From Aurantimonas sp. 22II-16-19i (GTDB lineage: Bacteria > Pseudomonadota > Alphaproteobacteria > Rhizobiales > Rhizobiaceae), in assembly GCF_002088275.1 (NCBI RefSeq), contig NZ_AQQS01000001.1, forward strand, positions 310,001-374,000: a stretch of DNA of 64,000 bases. The letters are read 5' to 3'. Below the pieces are notes generated by a model. The model saw only the letters and a program-made list of their open reading frames with translations, had not been told where the DNA came from and did not search any database. A program made the position numbers and the translations under genes. The number at the start of each line of letters is the position of its first letter. Within the stretch, counting starts at the first letter, position 1. Below are positions 18,544 through 27,348 of this stretch, piece after piece.

Positions 18544-18741
18544 TCAGCCGGGCCGTCCGGACGCCTTGCCGCCGGAGCTTTCCTCGAGCCGCGCGAGCCG
18601 CTCGTCGACTTCCAGCTTCCCCATGTCGAGAAAATAGAGGAGCATGTCCCCTTGGGCGACACCTGACACAACCTTGAGCTGCTCAAGCATGTCGCGGACA
18701 TATTCGAGATTTTCGCGGATTTCGCCGGTTCTGCTGCTCAT
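18544..18741 (-). CDS. Small conserved hypothetical protein
   Basis: A 65-residue acidic, mostly helical protein (RENLEYVRDMLEQLKVVSG, then a MLLYFLDMGKLEVDERLARLEE helix) with no signal or membrane segment. Codon use resembles that of neighbouring genes and the ends fall cleanly between dprA and topA, on the opposite strand. Similar short proteins occur near topA in rhizobia, but I know no function. The DNA from 18742 to 18988 ahead of topA holds no further gene. Confidence 0.6.
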   Translation of the reverse strand: MSSRTGEIRENLEYVRDMLEQLKVVSGVAQGDMLLYFLDMGKLEVDERLARLEESSGGKASGRPG

Positions 18742-18988
18742 CGCCCCTAAACTCGCTGGAGCCCCCGAATTGCTGTCGCGGAAAGGACAAGGGCCATGAC
18801 GTTTTCAACTCATGGCGAGGTTATAGACATTTTCGTGTAATGGTTGCAACGGCCAGGGGTGCTTTCCGCGCCGCACTTGACCGTTCCGGCCGGACTGTCC
18901 ATCTGACGCATGCCCAGCGCCGGCTCCCGAACCGAATCGGCGCGATCCGAGCCCTTATCTGCCAAGACATTTCACGAACAGGATACTT

Positions 18989-21787
18989 ATGGACGTCGTC
19001 ATCGTCGAATCGCCGGCAAAAGCGAAGACGATCAACAAATATCTGGGCAGCGGCTACAAGGTCATTGCTTCCTACGGCCACGTCCGCGACCTGCCGGCGA
19101 AGGACGGGTCGGTGCGTCCGGACGAGGATTTCGAGATGAGCTGGGAGGTCGGCAAACCCTCCCAGAAGCGGCTCAACGAGATCGCCCAGGCGGTGAAGGG
19201 GGCGGATGCCCTGGTCCTCGCCACCGACCCCGATCGCGAGGGAGAGGCGATCTCCTGGCATGTGCTGGAGGTGCTGCGCCAGAAGAAGGCGATCGGCAAG
19301 AAGCCGGTCAGCCGGGTCGTGTTCAATGCGATCACCAAGAAGGCCGTGCTCGACGCCATGGCCAATCCGCGCCAGATCGACGAGCCGCTGGTCGACGCCT
19401 ATCTGGCCCGCCGCGCGCTCGACTATCTGGTCGGCTTCACGCTTTCCCCGGTCCTGTGGCGCAAATTGCCGGGCGCCCGGTCGGCGGGCCGCGTCCAGTC
19501 GGTGGCGCTGCGCCTCGTCTGCGACCGCGAAGCCGAGATCGAGCGGTTCAAGCCGGAGGAATACTGGTCGATCATCGCCCATCTGGCGACGCTGCGCGGC
19601 GACGGCTTCGACGCCCGGCTGACAGCGTTCGACGGCGAGAAGATCCAGCGCCTGACCATCGGCAACGGCGACATCGCCGGCACGATCAAGCGCATGCTCG
19701 ACCAGGCGACCTTCACGGTCGACAGCGTCGAGGCCAAGCCGACACGGCGCAATCCCGGGCCGCCCTTCACCACCTCGACCCTACAGCAGGCCGCCTCGGC
19801 CAAGCTCGGCTTCTCGGCCTCGCGCACCATGCAGGTCGCCCAGCGTCTCTATGAGGGCATCGATCTCGGCGGCGAGACCGTCGGCCTCATCACCTATATG
19901 CGAACCGACGGCGTGCAGATGGCGCCGGAGGCCGTCGATGGCGCCCGCAAGGCGATCGGCGGCAGCTTCGGCCCGCAATATGTCCCGGACAAGCCGCGCT
20001 TCTATTCGACCAAGGCGAAGAACGCCCAGGAGGCCCACGAGGCGATCCGACCGACCGAGTTCACCCGCACCCCGCAGGAGGTGAAGCGCTTCCTCGACCC
20101 GGACCAGTTCCGCCTCTACGACATGGTCTGGAAGCGCAGCATCGCCAGCCAGATGGCGTCGGCCGAGATCGAGCGCACCACCGTCGACATCGATGCCAAG
20201 GGCGACGGCAAGACGGCCAAGCTCCGCGCCTCGGGCCAGGTGATCAAGTTCGACGGCTTCCTCGCCGCCTATGTCGACCACCGCGACGATTCGAAATCGC
20301 CCAGCGACACCGACGACGAGGGCGACGACGCCCGGCTGCCGCAGATGGCGGCGAAGGAGAACGTCGAGCGCCGCTCGGTCGATGCCGACCAGCATTTCAC
20401 CGAGCCGCCGCCGCGCTTTTCCGAGGCCTCGCTCATCAAGCGGATGGAAGAGCTCGGCATCGGCCGCCCCTCGACCTATGCCGCGACCCTGCAGACCCTG
20501 CAGGACCGCGAATACATCGTCGTCGACAAGAAGAAGCTGCTGCCGGAGGCGAAGGGCCGCCTCGTCACCGCCTTCCTGCACAATTTCTTCGAGCGCTACG
20601 TCGAATACGACTTCACCGCCGAGCTGGAGGAGAAGCTCGACAAGATCTCGGCCGGCGAGCTCGCCTGGAAGGACGTGCTGCGCGACTTCTGGAAGGATTT
20701 CTCCAGCCATGTGGAGGGCACCAAGGAGCTGCGGGTTTCCGACGTCCTCGACGCCCTGAACGAGGAACTCGCGCCGCTGGTCTTCCCGCCCCGCGAGGAC
20801 GGGACGGAGCCCCGCGCCTGCCCGCGTTGCGGCGAGGGCAAGCTGTCCCTGAAGCTCGGCAAGTTCGGCGCCTTCGTCGGCTGCTCCAACTATCCCGACT
20901 GCGGCTATACCCGGCAGCTCGGGACGAGCTTCTCGGCGGACGGCGCCGACGGCGAGACCGCCGACGGGCCGAAGGATCTCGGCACCGACCCCGAGACCGG
21001 CGAGCCGGTGACGCTGCGCTCCGGCCGCTTCGGACCCTATGTCCAGCGCGGCGAGGCCAAGGAGGCCAAGCGCTCGTCCCTGCCCAAGGGCTGGCAGGCC
21101 TCGGAGATCGACCTGGAGAAGGCGCTGCGCCTGCTGTCGCTGCCGCGCGAGGTGGGCGTGCATCCGGAAAGCGGCAAGCCAATTCTTGCCGGTCTCGGCC
21201 GCTACGGGCCGTTCCTGCAGCATGACGGCATGTACGCCAATCTTGACACCATCGAGGACGTCTTCGAGGTCGGCCTCAACCGCGCCGTCACCGTCATCGC
21301 CGAAAAGAAGGAAAAGGGTGCGCGCGGCCGCGGCAAGCCTGCGGCGCTCGCCACCCTCGGCGAGCACCCGACGCTCGGCGGCGAGATCACCGTGCGCGAC
21401 GGCCGCTTCGGCCCCTATGTGAACACCGGCAAGATCAACGCCACCCTGCCGAAGGGCAAGGATCCGGCGTCGGTCACGCTGGAAGAGGCGATCCAGATCC
21501 TCAGCGAGCGGGCCGAGAAGACCGGCGCCAAGACCTCCGGCGCCAAGAAGAAGGCGGCGCCGGCGAAGAAGGCAGCCGCCAAGAAGACGACGAACGGCAA
21601 GGACGACGCGGCGGAGGACGGCGCGGCGAAGCCAGCGAAGGCTCCGGCCAAGACTTCGGCCAAGACTTCGGCCAAGGCCAAGCCGGCGGCGAAGGCCAAG
21701 CCGGCGGCGGCCGCGAAGCCCGGCGCGGCCGCGAAGACGAAGGTTCCGGCGGACGCTTCCGACAGCGTCCCCTGGGACGCGGACTGA
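18989..21787 (+). CDS. topA: DNA topoisomerase I
   Basis: Type IA topoisomerase that relaxes negative supercoils. Of 932 residues, the first 115 form the Toprim domain (metal site ATDPDREGE), followed by the four-domain toroid with the active-site Tyr303 in ITYMRTDG. Around residues 605-635 there is one four-cysteine zinc ribbon (CPRCGEGK and CSNYPDC), then repeats of the ribbon-like type without cysteines (GRYGPFL, GRFGPYV). The last 95 residues are an Ala/Lys-rich, disordered, DNA-binding tail, common in alphaproteobacterial TopA. The rnr gene starts four bases after the stop, so the two are cotranscribed. Confidence 0.97.
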   Translation: MDVVIVESPAKAKTINKYLGSGYKVIASYGHVRDLPAKDGSVRPDEDFEMSWEVGKPSQKRLNEIAQAVKGADALVLATDPDREGEAISWHVLEVLRQKKAIGKKPVSRVVFNAITKKAVLDAMANPRQIDEPLVDAYLARRALDYLVGFTLSPVLWRKLPGARSAGRVQSVALRLVCDREAEIERFKPEEYWSIIAHLATLRGDGFDARLTAFDGEKIQRLTIGNGDIAGTIKRMLDQATFTVDSVEAKPTRRNPGPPFTTSTLQQAASAKLGFSASRTMQVAQRLYEGIDLGGETVGLITYMRTDGVQMAPEAVDGARKAIGGSFGPQYVPDKPRFYSTKAKNAQEAHEAIRPTEFTRTPQEVKRFLDPDQFRLYDMVWKRSIASQMASAEIERTTVDIDAKGDGKTAKLRASGQVIKFDGFLAAYVDHRDDSKSPSDTDDEGDDARLPQMAAKENVERRSVDADQHFTEPPPRFSEASLIKRMEELGIGRPSTYAATLQTLQDREYIVVDKKKLLPEAKGRLVTAFLHNFFERYVEYDFTAELEEKLDKISAGELAWKDVLRDFWKDFSSHVEGTKELRVSDVLDALNEELAPLVFPPREDGTEPRACPRCGEGKLSLKLGKFGAFVGCSNYPDCGYTRQLGTSFSADGADGETADGPKDLGTDPETGEPVTLRSGRFGPYVQRGEAKEAKRSSLPKGWQASEIDLEKALRLLSLPREVGVHPESGKPILAGLGRYGPFLQHDGMYANLDTIEDVFEVGLNRAVTVIAEKKEKGARGRGKPAALATLGEHPTLGGEITVRDGRFGPYVNTGKINATLPKGKDPASVTLEEAIQILSERAEKTGAKTSGAKKKAAPAKKAAAKKTTNGKDDAAEDGAAKPAKAPAKTSAKTSAKAKPAAKAKPAAAAKPGAAAKTKVPADASDSVPWDAD

Positions 21788-21791
21788 GGCC

Positions 21792-24059
21792 ATGGCGCGA
21801 CGCAAACCCGGCCAGGACGAGGTGCCGGCGCTGACCAGAGAGGCGGTGCTGCGCTTCGTCGCCGACAATCCCGGCCGCGCGTCCAAGCGCGAGATCGCCA
21901 AGGCGTTCGGCGTCAAGGGTGACGATCGCATCGCCCTGAAGATGTTCCTTGCCGAACTGCAGTCCGAGGGCGTTCTGGCCGGTGACCGCCGGCGGTTCAA
22001 GACGCCGGGCGCGCTGCCGCCGGTGGGCGTCTTCGAGATCCGCCGCCGCGACGAGGACGGCGCCCTCCTCGCCGAACCCGTCACCTGGGACCGGACCGAG
22101 GACGGCGATCCGCCGACGGTTCCCGTCCGCGTCGACCGCGACAAGGGCCCGGCGCCGGGGGTCGGAGAGCGGGTGCTCGCCCGCGTCGTCGAGGACGAGG
22201 GCGAGGAGCGCCATCTCCGGATCATCCGCGTCCTCGAAAAGCGCCGCAGCCTGGCGCTCGGCGTGTTCCGGGCGACGCCCGGCGGCGGCGGCCGGGTCGA
22301 GCCGGTCGAGCGCAAGCAGTCCGAATTCACGATCCCGCCCGGCGACACGAAGGATGCCAGGGACGGCGACCTCGTCGAGGTCGAGGCCGGCCCGCGGCAC
22401 CGGATGGGGCTTCCGGTCGCCACCGTCATCGAGGTGGTGGGCTCGATCGCCTCCGAACGGGCGATCTCCTCCATCGCGCTCCACGCCCACGGGATACCCC
22501 ACGTCTTCCCGAAGGCCGTCCTCGAAGAGGCGGAACAGGCCGGTCCGGCCAGCATGAAGCAGCGCGAGGATTGGCGGAGCCTCCCCCTCGTCACCATCGA
22601 CCCCGCCGACGCCAAGGACCACGACGACGCGGTCCATGCCGTGCCGGACGAGGATCCGGCGAATGCCGGCGGCTTCGTCGTCACCGTCGCCATCGCCGAC
22701 GTCTCCTGGTACGTCCGGCCGGGCTCGCGGCTCGACAACGAGGCCCGCATCCGCGGCAATTCGGTGTATTTCCCCGACCGCGTCGTGCCGATGCTGCCGG
22801 AGCGCATCTCCAACGATCTCTGCTCGCTGAAGGAGGGGGTCGACCGCCCTGCCCTCGCCGTGCGCCTCGTCATCGGCGCCGATGGCGAGAAGCGGCGGCA
22901 CGAGTTCCACCGCATCATGATGCGCAGCCGCGCCAAGCTCGCCTATGAGCAGGCGCAGGCGGCGATCGACGGGGCCGGCGGCGACGTCGAGCCGGACGTC
23001 CTCGAGACCGTGCTGAAGCCGCTGTGGCAGGCCTACCGGCTCGTCCGCCTCGCCCGCGAGCGTCGTCAGCCACTCGATCTCGACCTGCCGGAGCGGCGCC
23101 TGAAGCTCGATGCGGCGGGCCGGGTCGAGACAGTCGTCGTGCCGATGCGCCTCGACGCCCACAAGCTGATCGAGGAGTTCATGATCCTCGCCAACGTCGC
23201 CGCGGCCGAGGCTCTCGAGAACAAGCGCCAGCAGCTGATCTACCGCGCCCACGACGCGCCGTCCCTGTCCAAGCTCGAAGGGCTGCGCGAATTCCTGAAC
23301 ACTTTGGAGATCCCGCTCGCCAAGGCCGGGTCGCTGCGCCCCTCCCACTTCAACCAGATCCTGTCGCGGGTGAAGGGCGGCGACAACGAATCGCTGGTCA
23401 ACGAGGTGGTGCTGCGGTCGCAGTCCCAGGCGGTCTACACGCCGGACAATCTCGGCCATTTCGGGCTCAATCTCGCCCGCTACGCCCATTTCACCTCGCC
23501 GATCCGCCGCTATGCCGACCTCATCGTCCACCGTGCGCTGGTGACGGCGCTGGGTCTCGGCGAAGGCGGCCTGTCGAAGGAGGACGAGGAACTCCTGGCG
23601 GAGACCGCCGAGGAGATCTCGCGGGCCGAGCGCCGGGCGATGGCGGCCGAGCGCGACACCGTCGACCGGCTGATCGCCCATCACCTGGCCGAGCGCGTCG
23701 GCGAGAGTTTCGAGGGGCGCGTCGCCGGCGTCACCAAGTCCGGCCTGTTCGTCCAGTTGCCGACCTATGGCGCCGACGGCTTCGTCCCGATCTCCACCCT
23801 CGGCAACGAGTATTTCCACTTCGACGAGGTCTCCCGCAGCCTCGTCGGCGACCGCTCCGGCCATGGCTATCGCCTTGGCGACACGGTCGAGGTGCGCCTC
23901 GTCGAGGCGCTGCCGCTGGCAGGGTCCCTGCAGTTCGAGATGCTGAGCGAGCCCCGCAAGCTGTCGCGCTCGACGGGCTCGTTCCACAAGACGCAAGGCC
24001 GCGGTCGGTCGAAGGCCCGCGACCGGAATGCAGGATCGAAGGTAAGGAAACGCAGATGA
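21792..24059 (+). CDS. rnr: Ribonuclease R
   Basis: A processive 3'-5' exoribonuclease that degrades structured RNA and takes part in rRNA and mRNA turnover. The 755-residue protein has an N-terminal helix-turn-helix-like region (about 10-70), cold-shock OB folds, the RNB catalytic domain with the metal-binding aspartates in DPADAKDHDDAV (near residue 275), and a C-terminal S1 domain from about 635 (FEGRVAGVTKSGLFVQL) with a basic tail. The message continues through the DUF983 and Nudix genes, each overlapping the previous stop by four bases. Confidence 0.96.
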   Translation: MARRKPGQDEVPALTREAVLRFVADNPGRASKREIAKAFGVKGDDRIALKMFLAELQSEGVLAGDRRRFKTPGALPPVGVFEIRRRDEDGALLAEPVTWDRTEDGDPPTVPVRVDRDKGPAPGVGERVLARVVEDEGEERHLRIIRVLEKRRSLALGVFRATPGGGGRVEPVERKQSEFTIPPGDTKDARDGDLVEVEAGPRHRMGLPVATVIEVVGSIASERAISSIALHAHGIPHVFPKAVLEEAEQAGPASMKQREDWRSLPLVTIDPADAKDHDDAVHAVPDEDPANAGGFVVTVAIADVSWYVRPGSRLDNEARIRGNSVYFPDRVVPMLPERISNDLCSLKEGVDRPALAVRLVIGADGEKRRHEFHRIMMRSRAKLAYEQAQAAIDGAGGDVEPDVLETVLKPLWQAYRLVRLARERRQPLDLDLPERRLKLDAAGRVETVVVPMRLDAHKLIEEFMILANVAAAEALENKRQQLIYRAHDAPSLSKLEGLREFLNTLEIPLAKAGSLRPSHFNQILSRVKGGDNESLVNEVVLRSQSQAVYTPDNLGHFGLNLARYAHFTSPIRRYADLIVHRALVTALGLGEGGLSKEDEELLAETAEEISRAERRAMAAERDTVDRLIAHHLAERVGESFEGRVAGVTKSGLFVQLPTYGADGFVPISTLGNEYFHFDEVSRSLVGDRSGHGYRLGDTVEVRLVEALPLAGSLQFEMLSEPRKLSRSTGSFHKTQGRGRSKARDRNAGSKVRKRR

Positions 24060-24496
24060 GTGACACGCACAACGCGGCCCCCGCCGAAGCCGGCGAATGG
24101 CGGCCTTCCGCAGACCGCCCGCTCGGCACCTCGCTCTGGCGTGGCTTCAAGTGCCGCTGTCCGCGCTGCGGCGAAGGGCGCCTGTTCAAGGGGTTCGTCA
24201 AGTCGGTCCACGAGTGCGACGCGTGCGGCCTCGAGATCCATCACCACCGGGCCGACGACCTGCCACCCTATCTCACCATCTTCATCGTCGGCCACATCGT
24301 GGTTGCCGGCTTCATGGCGGTGGAGGAAACGGTCCAGCTGACAATGTGGCAGCATCTGGCCGTCTGGGTTCCCGTCACGGTGCTCCTCAGCCTCGCCCTG
24401 ATGCAGCCCCTGAAGGGCGCGACCATCGGCCTGCAATGGGCGCTGAGGATGGGCGGCTTTTCCGACACCGCAGAGCCCGAGGAGGAATTCGGGTGA
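24056..24496 (+). CDS. DUF983 zinc-ribbon membrane protein
   Basis: A 146-residue protein with an N-terminal four-cysteine zinc ribbon (CRCPRCGEG and HECDACGLE, about residues 36-60), followed by two hydrophobic segments (about 77-97 and 103-123) and an acidic end. This is the DUF983 pattern, widespread in alphaproteobacteria; its role is not established. The ATG overlaps the rnr stop (ATGA) and the stop overlaps the GTG of the Nudix gene, so translation is coupled on both sides. Confidence 0.88.
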   Translation: MSDTHNAAPAEAGEWRPSADRPLGTSLWRGFKCRCPRCGEGRLFKGFVKSVHECDACGLEIHHHRADDLPPYLTIFIVGHIVVAGFMAVEETVQLTMWQHLAVWVPVTVLLSLALMQPLKGATIGLQWALRMGGFSDTAEPEEEFG

Positions 24497-25263
24497 CCAG
24501 CGACGCGCGGCTGGAGACGCTCGAGGCCGAGCGCCTGCAAATCTCGGCCGGAGCGGGCGATGGCGCCGCGACGACGGTGCGCGATGCCGCGACGCTGATC
24601 ATCGTCGACGAGCGCGCGGCGACGCCCCGCGTGCTGATGGGCCTCAGAGGCCGCGCCCACGTCTTCATGGCCAACCGCTTCGTCTTTCCGGGCGGGCGGG
24701 TCGAGGCCGAGGATCTCGACCTCGCGGCGGCCCTTCCCCTCGGCGACGACGCCCTCGCCCGCCTGTCGGGCGCGGTTTCCGGCGGCTTCACCTCACGCCA
24801 TGCCGCGGCGCTCCCGCTGGCGGCGATTCGCGAGACCTTCGAGGAGACCGGGCTCCTGATCGGCCACGAGGCGCCGGTCGCGGCCAGCTTCCCCGCCTCC
24901 TTCCCCGCCTCCTTCGCCGCCTTCGCCGAGCGCGGCCTCGCCCCCGCGGCCTCGTGGCTGGTGCCGATCGCCAGGGCGATCACGCCGGAGGGCGCGCCGC
25001 GCCGCTTCGATACGCGGTTCTTCGTCATCAATGCCTCACGTCTGGCCGCTATCAGCGAGGTCTTCGACCCGCCCACCGACGAATTCGACGAGATTCGATG
25101 GGTTTCGGTGACGGCGCTCGATGACTACTCCCTGGCGCCGATCACCCGCACGGTTCTCGGCGACGTCATGACACGGATCGCCGACGGTTCGTGGCTGGAT
25201 GTTTCATGCAGAATGCCGTTCTACCGCGTCGTCGACGGCCGCTTCCAGAAAGACCTGATCTGA
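24493..25263 (+). CDS. Nudix hydrolase, NUDT19-like
   Basis: A 256-residue Nudix protein that would hydrolyse a nucleoside diphosphate linked to another group. The Nudix box is split: its GG start (FVFPGGRVE) and its REXXEEXG end (IRETFEETGLL) are about 45 residues apart instead of 13, as in the NUDT7/NUDT19 group, where the insert is normal and members act on CoA or acyl-CoA. A short repeated ASFPASFPASFAAF stretch follows. The GTG start at 24493 overlaps the DUF983 stop (GTGA) and is the only start giving the complete N-terminus. Confidence 0.87.
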   Translation: MTSDARLETLEAERLQISAGAGDGAATTVRDAATLIIVDERAATPRVLMGLRGRAHVFMANRFVFPGGRVEAEDLDLAAALPLGDDALARLSGAVSGGFTSRHAAALPLAAIRETFEETGLLIGHEAPVAASFPASFPASFAAFAERGLAPAASWLVPIARAITPEGAPRRFDTRFFVINASRLAAISEVFDPPTDEFDEIRWVSVTALDDYSLAPITRTVLGDVMTRIADGSWLDVSCRMPFYRVVDGRFQKDLI

Positions 25264-25422
25264 CCATGACGATCCTGTCCGACCCCGTGGCGCGAACGCC
25301 TTCAGGAGCCTTGACGGCGACCGCCACGGCTTGCGATCGGCAGGCCGGCCGGAGTGCCGCTCGGCCGGGCGGTGCGACGGCATGGCGGGGTCGGACGGAA
25401 CATCAGGGTCGGGAATAGAATC

Positions 25423-26619
25423 GTGGAACGATCGACTGCGGACGACATCGTCGCCGAAGCCGAAGCGGAACTCCAATCCGTCGACTGGCGATCCGCCGCG
25501 GCGGCCATCGCCTCGATCAGCGCGGTCGGCATCGCCCTCGGCCTCGGCCTGCCGCTGCTCTCGGTGATTCTCGAGCGGCGCGGCATCTCCTCCTCGATGA
25601 TCGGCCTGAACGCGGCCGTTGCCGGCGCCGCCTCCCTTCTGGCTGCCGCCACCATCACGCCGATCGCGGCGCGGCTGAGCGTTCGCCTGACGATGCTCAT
25701 CTCCATCATCCTCGCCTGCCTGTCGTCGGTCGGCTTCTACGTCTTCAGCGAATTCTGGATGTGGTTTCCGCTCCGCCTGGTGTTCCACTTCGCGATCACG
25801 GCGCTGTTCGTGCTGTCGGAGTTCTGGATCAACGCGGCGGCCCCGCCGCGCAAGCGCGGGCTGGTCCTCGGCATCTATGCGACCGTTCTGTCGCTCGGCT
25901 TCGCGTTCGGGCCTTGGATCTTCTCCCAGACCGGCTCGGAGGGCTTCCTGCCCTTCGGCATCGGGGCGGGCGTCATCCTCGCCTCGGCGATCCCGCTCCT
26001 CATCGCCTGGCATCGCCAGCCGATCATCTCCAAGGACCGCAAGCAGGGCTCGTTCTGGCGCTACATCTTCGCAGTCCCGACCGCCACCGGCGCGGTGCTG
26101 ATCTTCGGCGCGGTCGAGGCCGGCGGCTTCACGCTGTTTCCCGTCTTCGGCGAGCGTGTCGGCTTCACCGAATCCTCCGCTGCCCAGCTCCTGACGGCCA
26201 TCGGCATCGGCAACGTCCTGATGCAGATCCCGATCGGGCTGATGTCGGACCGCGTCCGGGACCGCCGCACGCTGTTGTCGATCTGCGCCGGCGTCGGGCT
26301 CGTCGGCACGCTCTGCCTGCCGATCCTCGCCGAGGACTGGTGGCTGATGGCGGGCGTGTTGTTCCTGTGGGGCGGCGTCGTCGCCGGCCTCTATACCGTC
26401 GGCCTCGCCCATCTCGGCGCCCGGCTGCCGGCGGCGGACCTTGCCGACGCCAACGCCGCCTTCATCTTCTGCTATTCCATCGGCATGCTCGTCGGCCCGC
26501 AGGTGATCGGCACGGCCATGGATCTGTTCGGGCCGAACGGCTTTGCCTGGTCGCTGGCGATGTTCTTCGCGATCTACCTGACCCTCGCCATCGCGCGGAT
26601 GTTCGCGGCGCGGCCGTAG
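25423..26619 (+). CDS. MFS transporter
   Basis: A major-facilitator transporter of about 398 residues with twelve predicted membrane helices. The loop between helices 2 and 3 is poorly matched to the usual GxLaDrxGrR motif, but the second-half equivalent LMSDRVRDRRTL is clear. Closest in character to the YfkF/sugar-efflux-like MFS proteins of alphaproteobacteria; the substrate is unknown. I chose the GTG at 25423 (VERSTADD) with GGGA upstream; an ATG at 25354 in the same frame would add 23 residues of poor quality. It is 159 bp from the Nudix gene. Confidence 0.88.
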   Translation: MERSTADDIVAEAEAELQSVDWRSAAAAIASISAVGIALGLGLPLLSVILERRGISSSMIGLNAAVAGAASLLAAATITPIAARLSVRLTMLISIILACLSSVGFYVFSEFWMWFPLRLVFHFAITALFVLSEFWINAAAPPRKRGLVLGIYATVLSLGFAFGPWIFSQTGSEGFLPFGIGAGVILASAIPLLIAWHRQPIISKDRKQGSFWRYIFAVPTATGAVLIFGAVEAGGFTLFPVFGERVGFTESSAAQLLTAIGIGNVLMQIPIGLMSDRVRDRRTLLSICAGVGLVGTLCLPILAEDWWLMAGVLFLWGGVVAGLYTVGLAHLGARLPAADLADANAAFIFCYSIGMLVGPQVIGTAMDLFGPNGFAWSLAMFFAIYLTLAIARMFAARP

Positions 26620-26654
26620 CGGGCGCAAGATGCGTTCGAACCGGCGTTCCACCC

Positions 26655-26682
26655 TTGACAGTGAGGCGCCCATGGCTATTGT
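26655..26682 (+). promoter_or_regulatory. Sigma-70-type promoter for rpmG
   Basis: A consensus -35 TTGACA (26655-26660) is followed after 16 bp by TATTGT (26677-26682). It lies about 160 bp ahead of rpmG and after the MFS gene, giving rpmG its own promoter with a leader of roughly 155 nt. Confidence 0.6.
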
Positions 26683-26845
26683 CCGGCCGAATTGACCGGC
26701 GCCGAGCGACGGGCAGCCCGCTATCATACGCGGAACGCCATGCGGCTCGGCCGGCGACACATCCACCGGCGCAGGCCAGCGGTCGATTGCGGAAGGGGTT
26801 TGCCCGACCGGGATCGTTCCTGCGTAGCATCATTCGAGGAAGACC

Positions 26846-27013
26846 ATGGCCAAGGCGACCACCATCAAGATCAAGCTGCTCTCCACCGCGGACACCGGCT
26901 TCTTCTACGTGACGAGCAAGAACTCGCGCACGATGACCGACAAGATGACCAAGACCAAGTACGACCCGATCGCGCGCAAGCACGTCGAGTTCCGCGAGAC
27001 CAAGATCAAGTAA
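26846..27013 (+). CDS. rpmG: 50S ribosomal protein L33
   Basis: L33 is a small component of the large ribosomal subunit near the E site. The 55-residue protein reads [18 protein letters not shown] at its start and ends in [11 protein letters not shown], the usual alphaproteobacterial form. It lacks the four zinc-binding cysteines found in some L33 versions, so it is the zinc-independent type. The ribosome site is GAGGAAG. A consensus promoter lies at 26655-26682 and a strong hairpin follows at 27071-27107, so it is a single-gene transcript. Confidence 0.97.
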   Translation: MAKATTIKIKLLSTADTGFFYVTSKNSRTMTDKMTKTKYDPIARKHVEFRETKIK

Positions 27014-27070
27014 GAGCCGGCTTCCGGACGCCCCCGGCGTTCGAGGCACCTTTCGGATCGAGCGAATCGA

Positions 27071-27107
27071 GAACGGCCGTGGCAGGGTTTTCCCGCCACG
27101 GCCGTTC
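27071..27107 (+). terminator. Terminator hairpin after rpmG
   Basis: A perfect 13-bp inverted repeat (GAACGGCCGTGGC at 27071-27083 and its complement at 27095-27107) closes an 11-nt loop that can itself pair GGG with CCC. No long T run follows. Confidence 0.7.
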
Positions 27108-27170
27108 TGCGTTGGGTTCGGCCCCGCCATCTGGCGAAAACAGGCGCCTTGAACATCGAAACCCGAGCGC

Positions 27171-27323
27171 CCTCATCCTGAGGTGCCGCCGCAGGCGGCC
27201 TCGAAGGGCGAGGGCGCGGGGCGCCTACGCCAGCGTGCTCCGGCGCGTCGAACTCGGCGCATGACGCCCCTCGCCCTTCCAGGCTCCGCCGGCCACAGGC
27301 CGGCTTCACACCTCAGGATGAGG
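27171..27323. repeat. Intergenic inverted-repeat element (CCTCATCCTGAGGTG arms)
   Basis: The outer arms CCTCATCCTGAGGTG (27171-27185) and CACCTCAGGATGAGG (27309-27323) are exact complements; each also contains its own small dyad (CCTCA...TGAGG). Inside are secondary complementary blocks (GAAGGGCGAGGG against CCCCTCGCCCTTCC, and GCCGCAGGCGGCC). This is the layout of the mosaic palindromic elements scattered between genes in rhizobia. It may help end convergent transcription, but that is inference. Confidence 0.8.
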
Positions 27324-27348
27324 GGCTTCGGGACCGCCCCGGCGACCA

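Larger units (their letters stand above)
27014..27348. other. Intergenic region with terminator and inverted repeat
   Basis: These 335 bp between rpmG and the convergent SDR gene hold no gene. They contain the rpmG terminator hairpin (27071-27107) and a rhizobial-type inverted repeat element (27171-27323). Confidence 0.8.

Noticed and set aside
19781-22936. A 1051-codon open frame on the minus strand across topA and rnr
   Set aside because: It is fully antisense to two clear genes, has no recognisable family, and its composition is what high-GC third-position bias produces on the opposite strand.
21501-23996. An 831-codon minus-strand frame across rnr
   Set aside because: Antisense to ribonuclease R and rich in Arg, Asp and Gly without motifs; a shadow frame.
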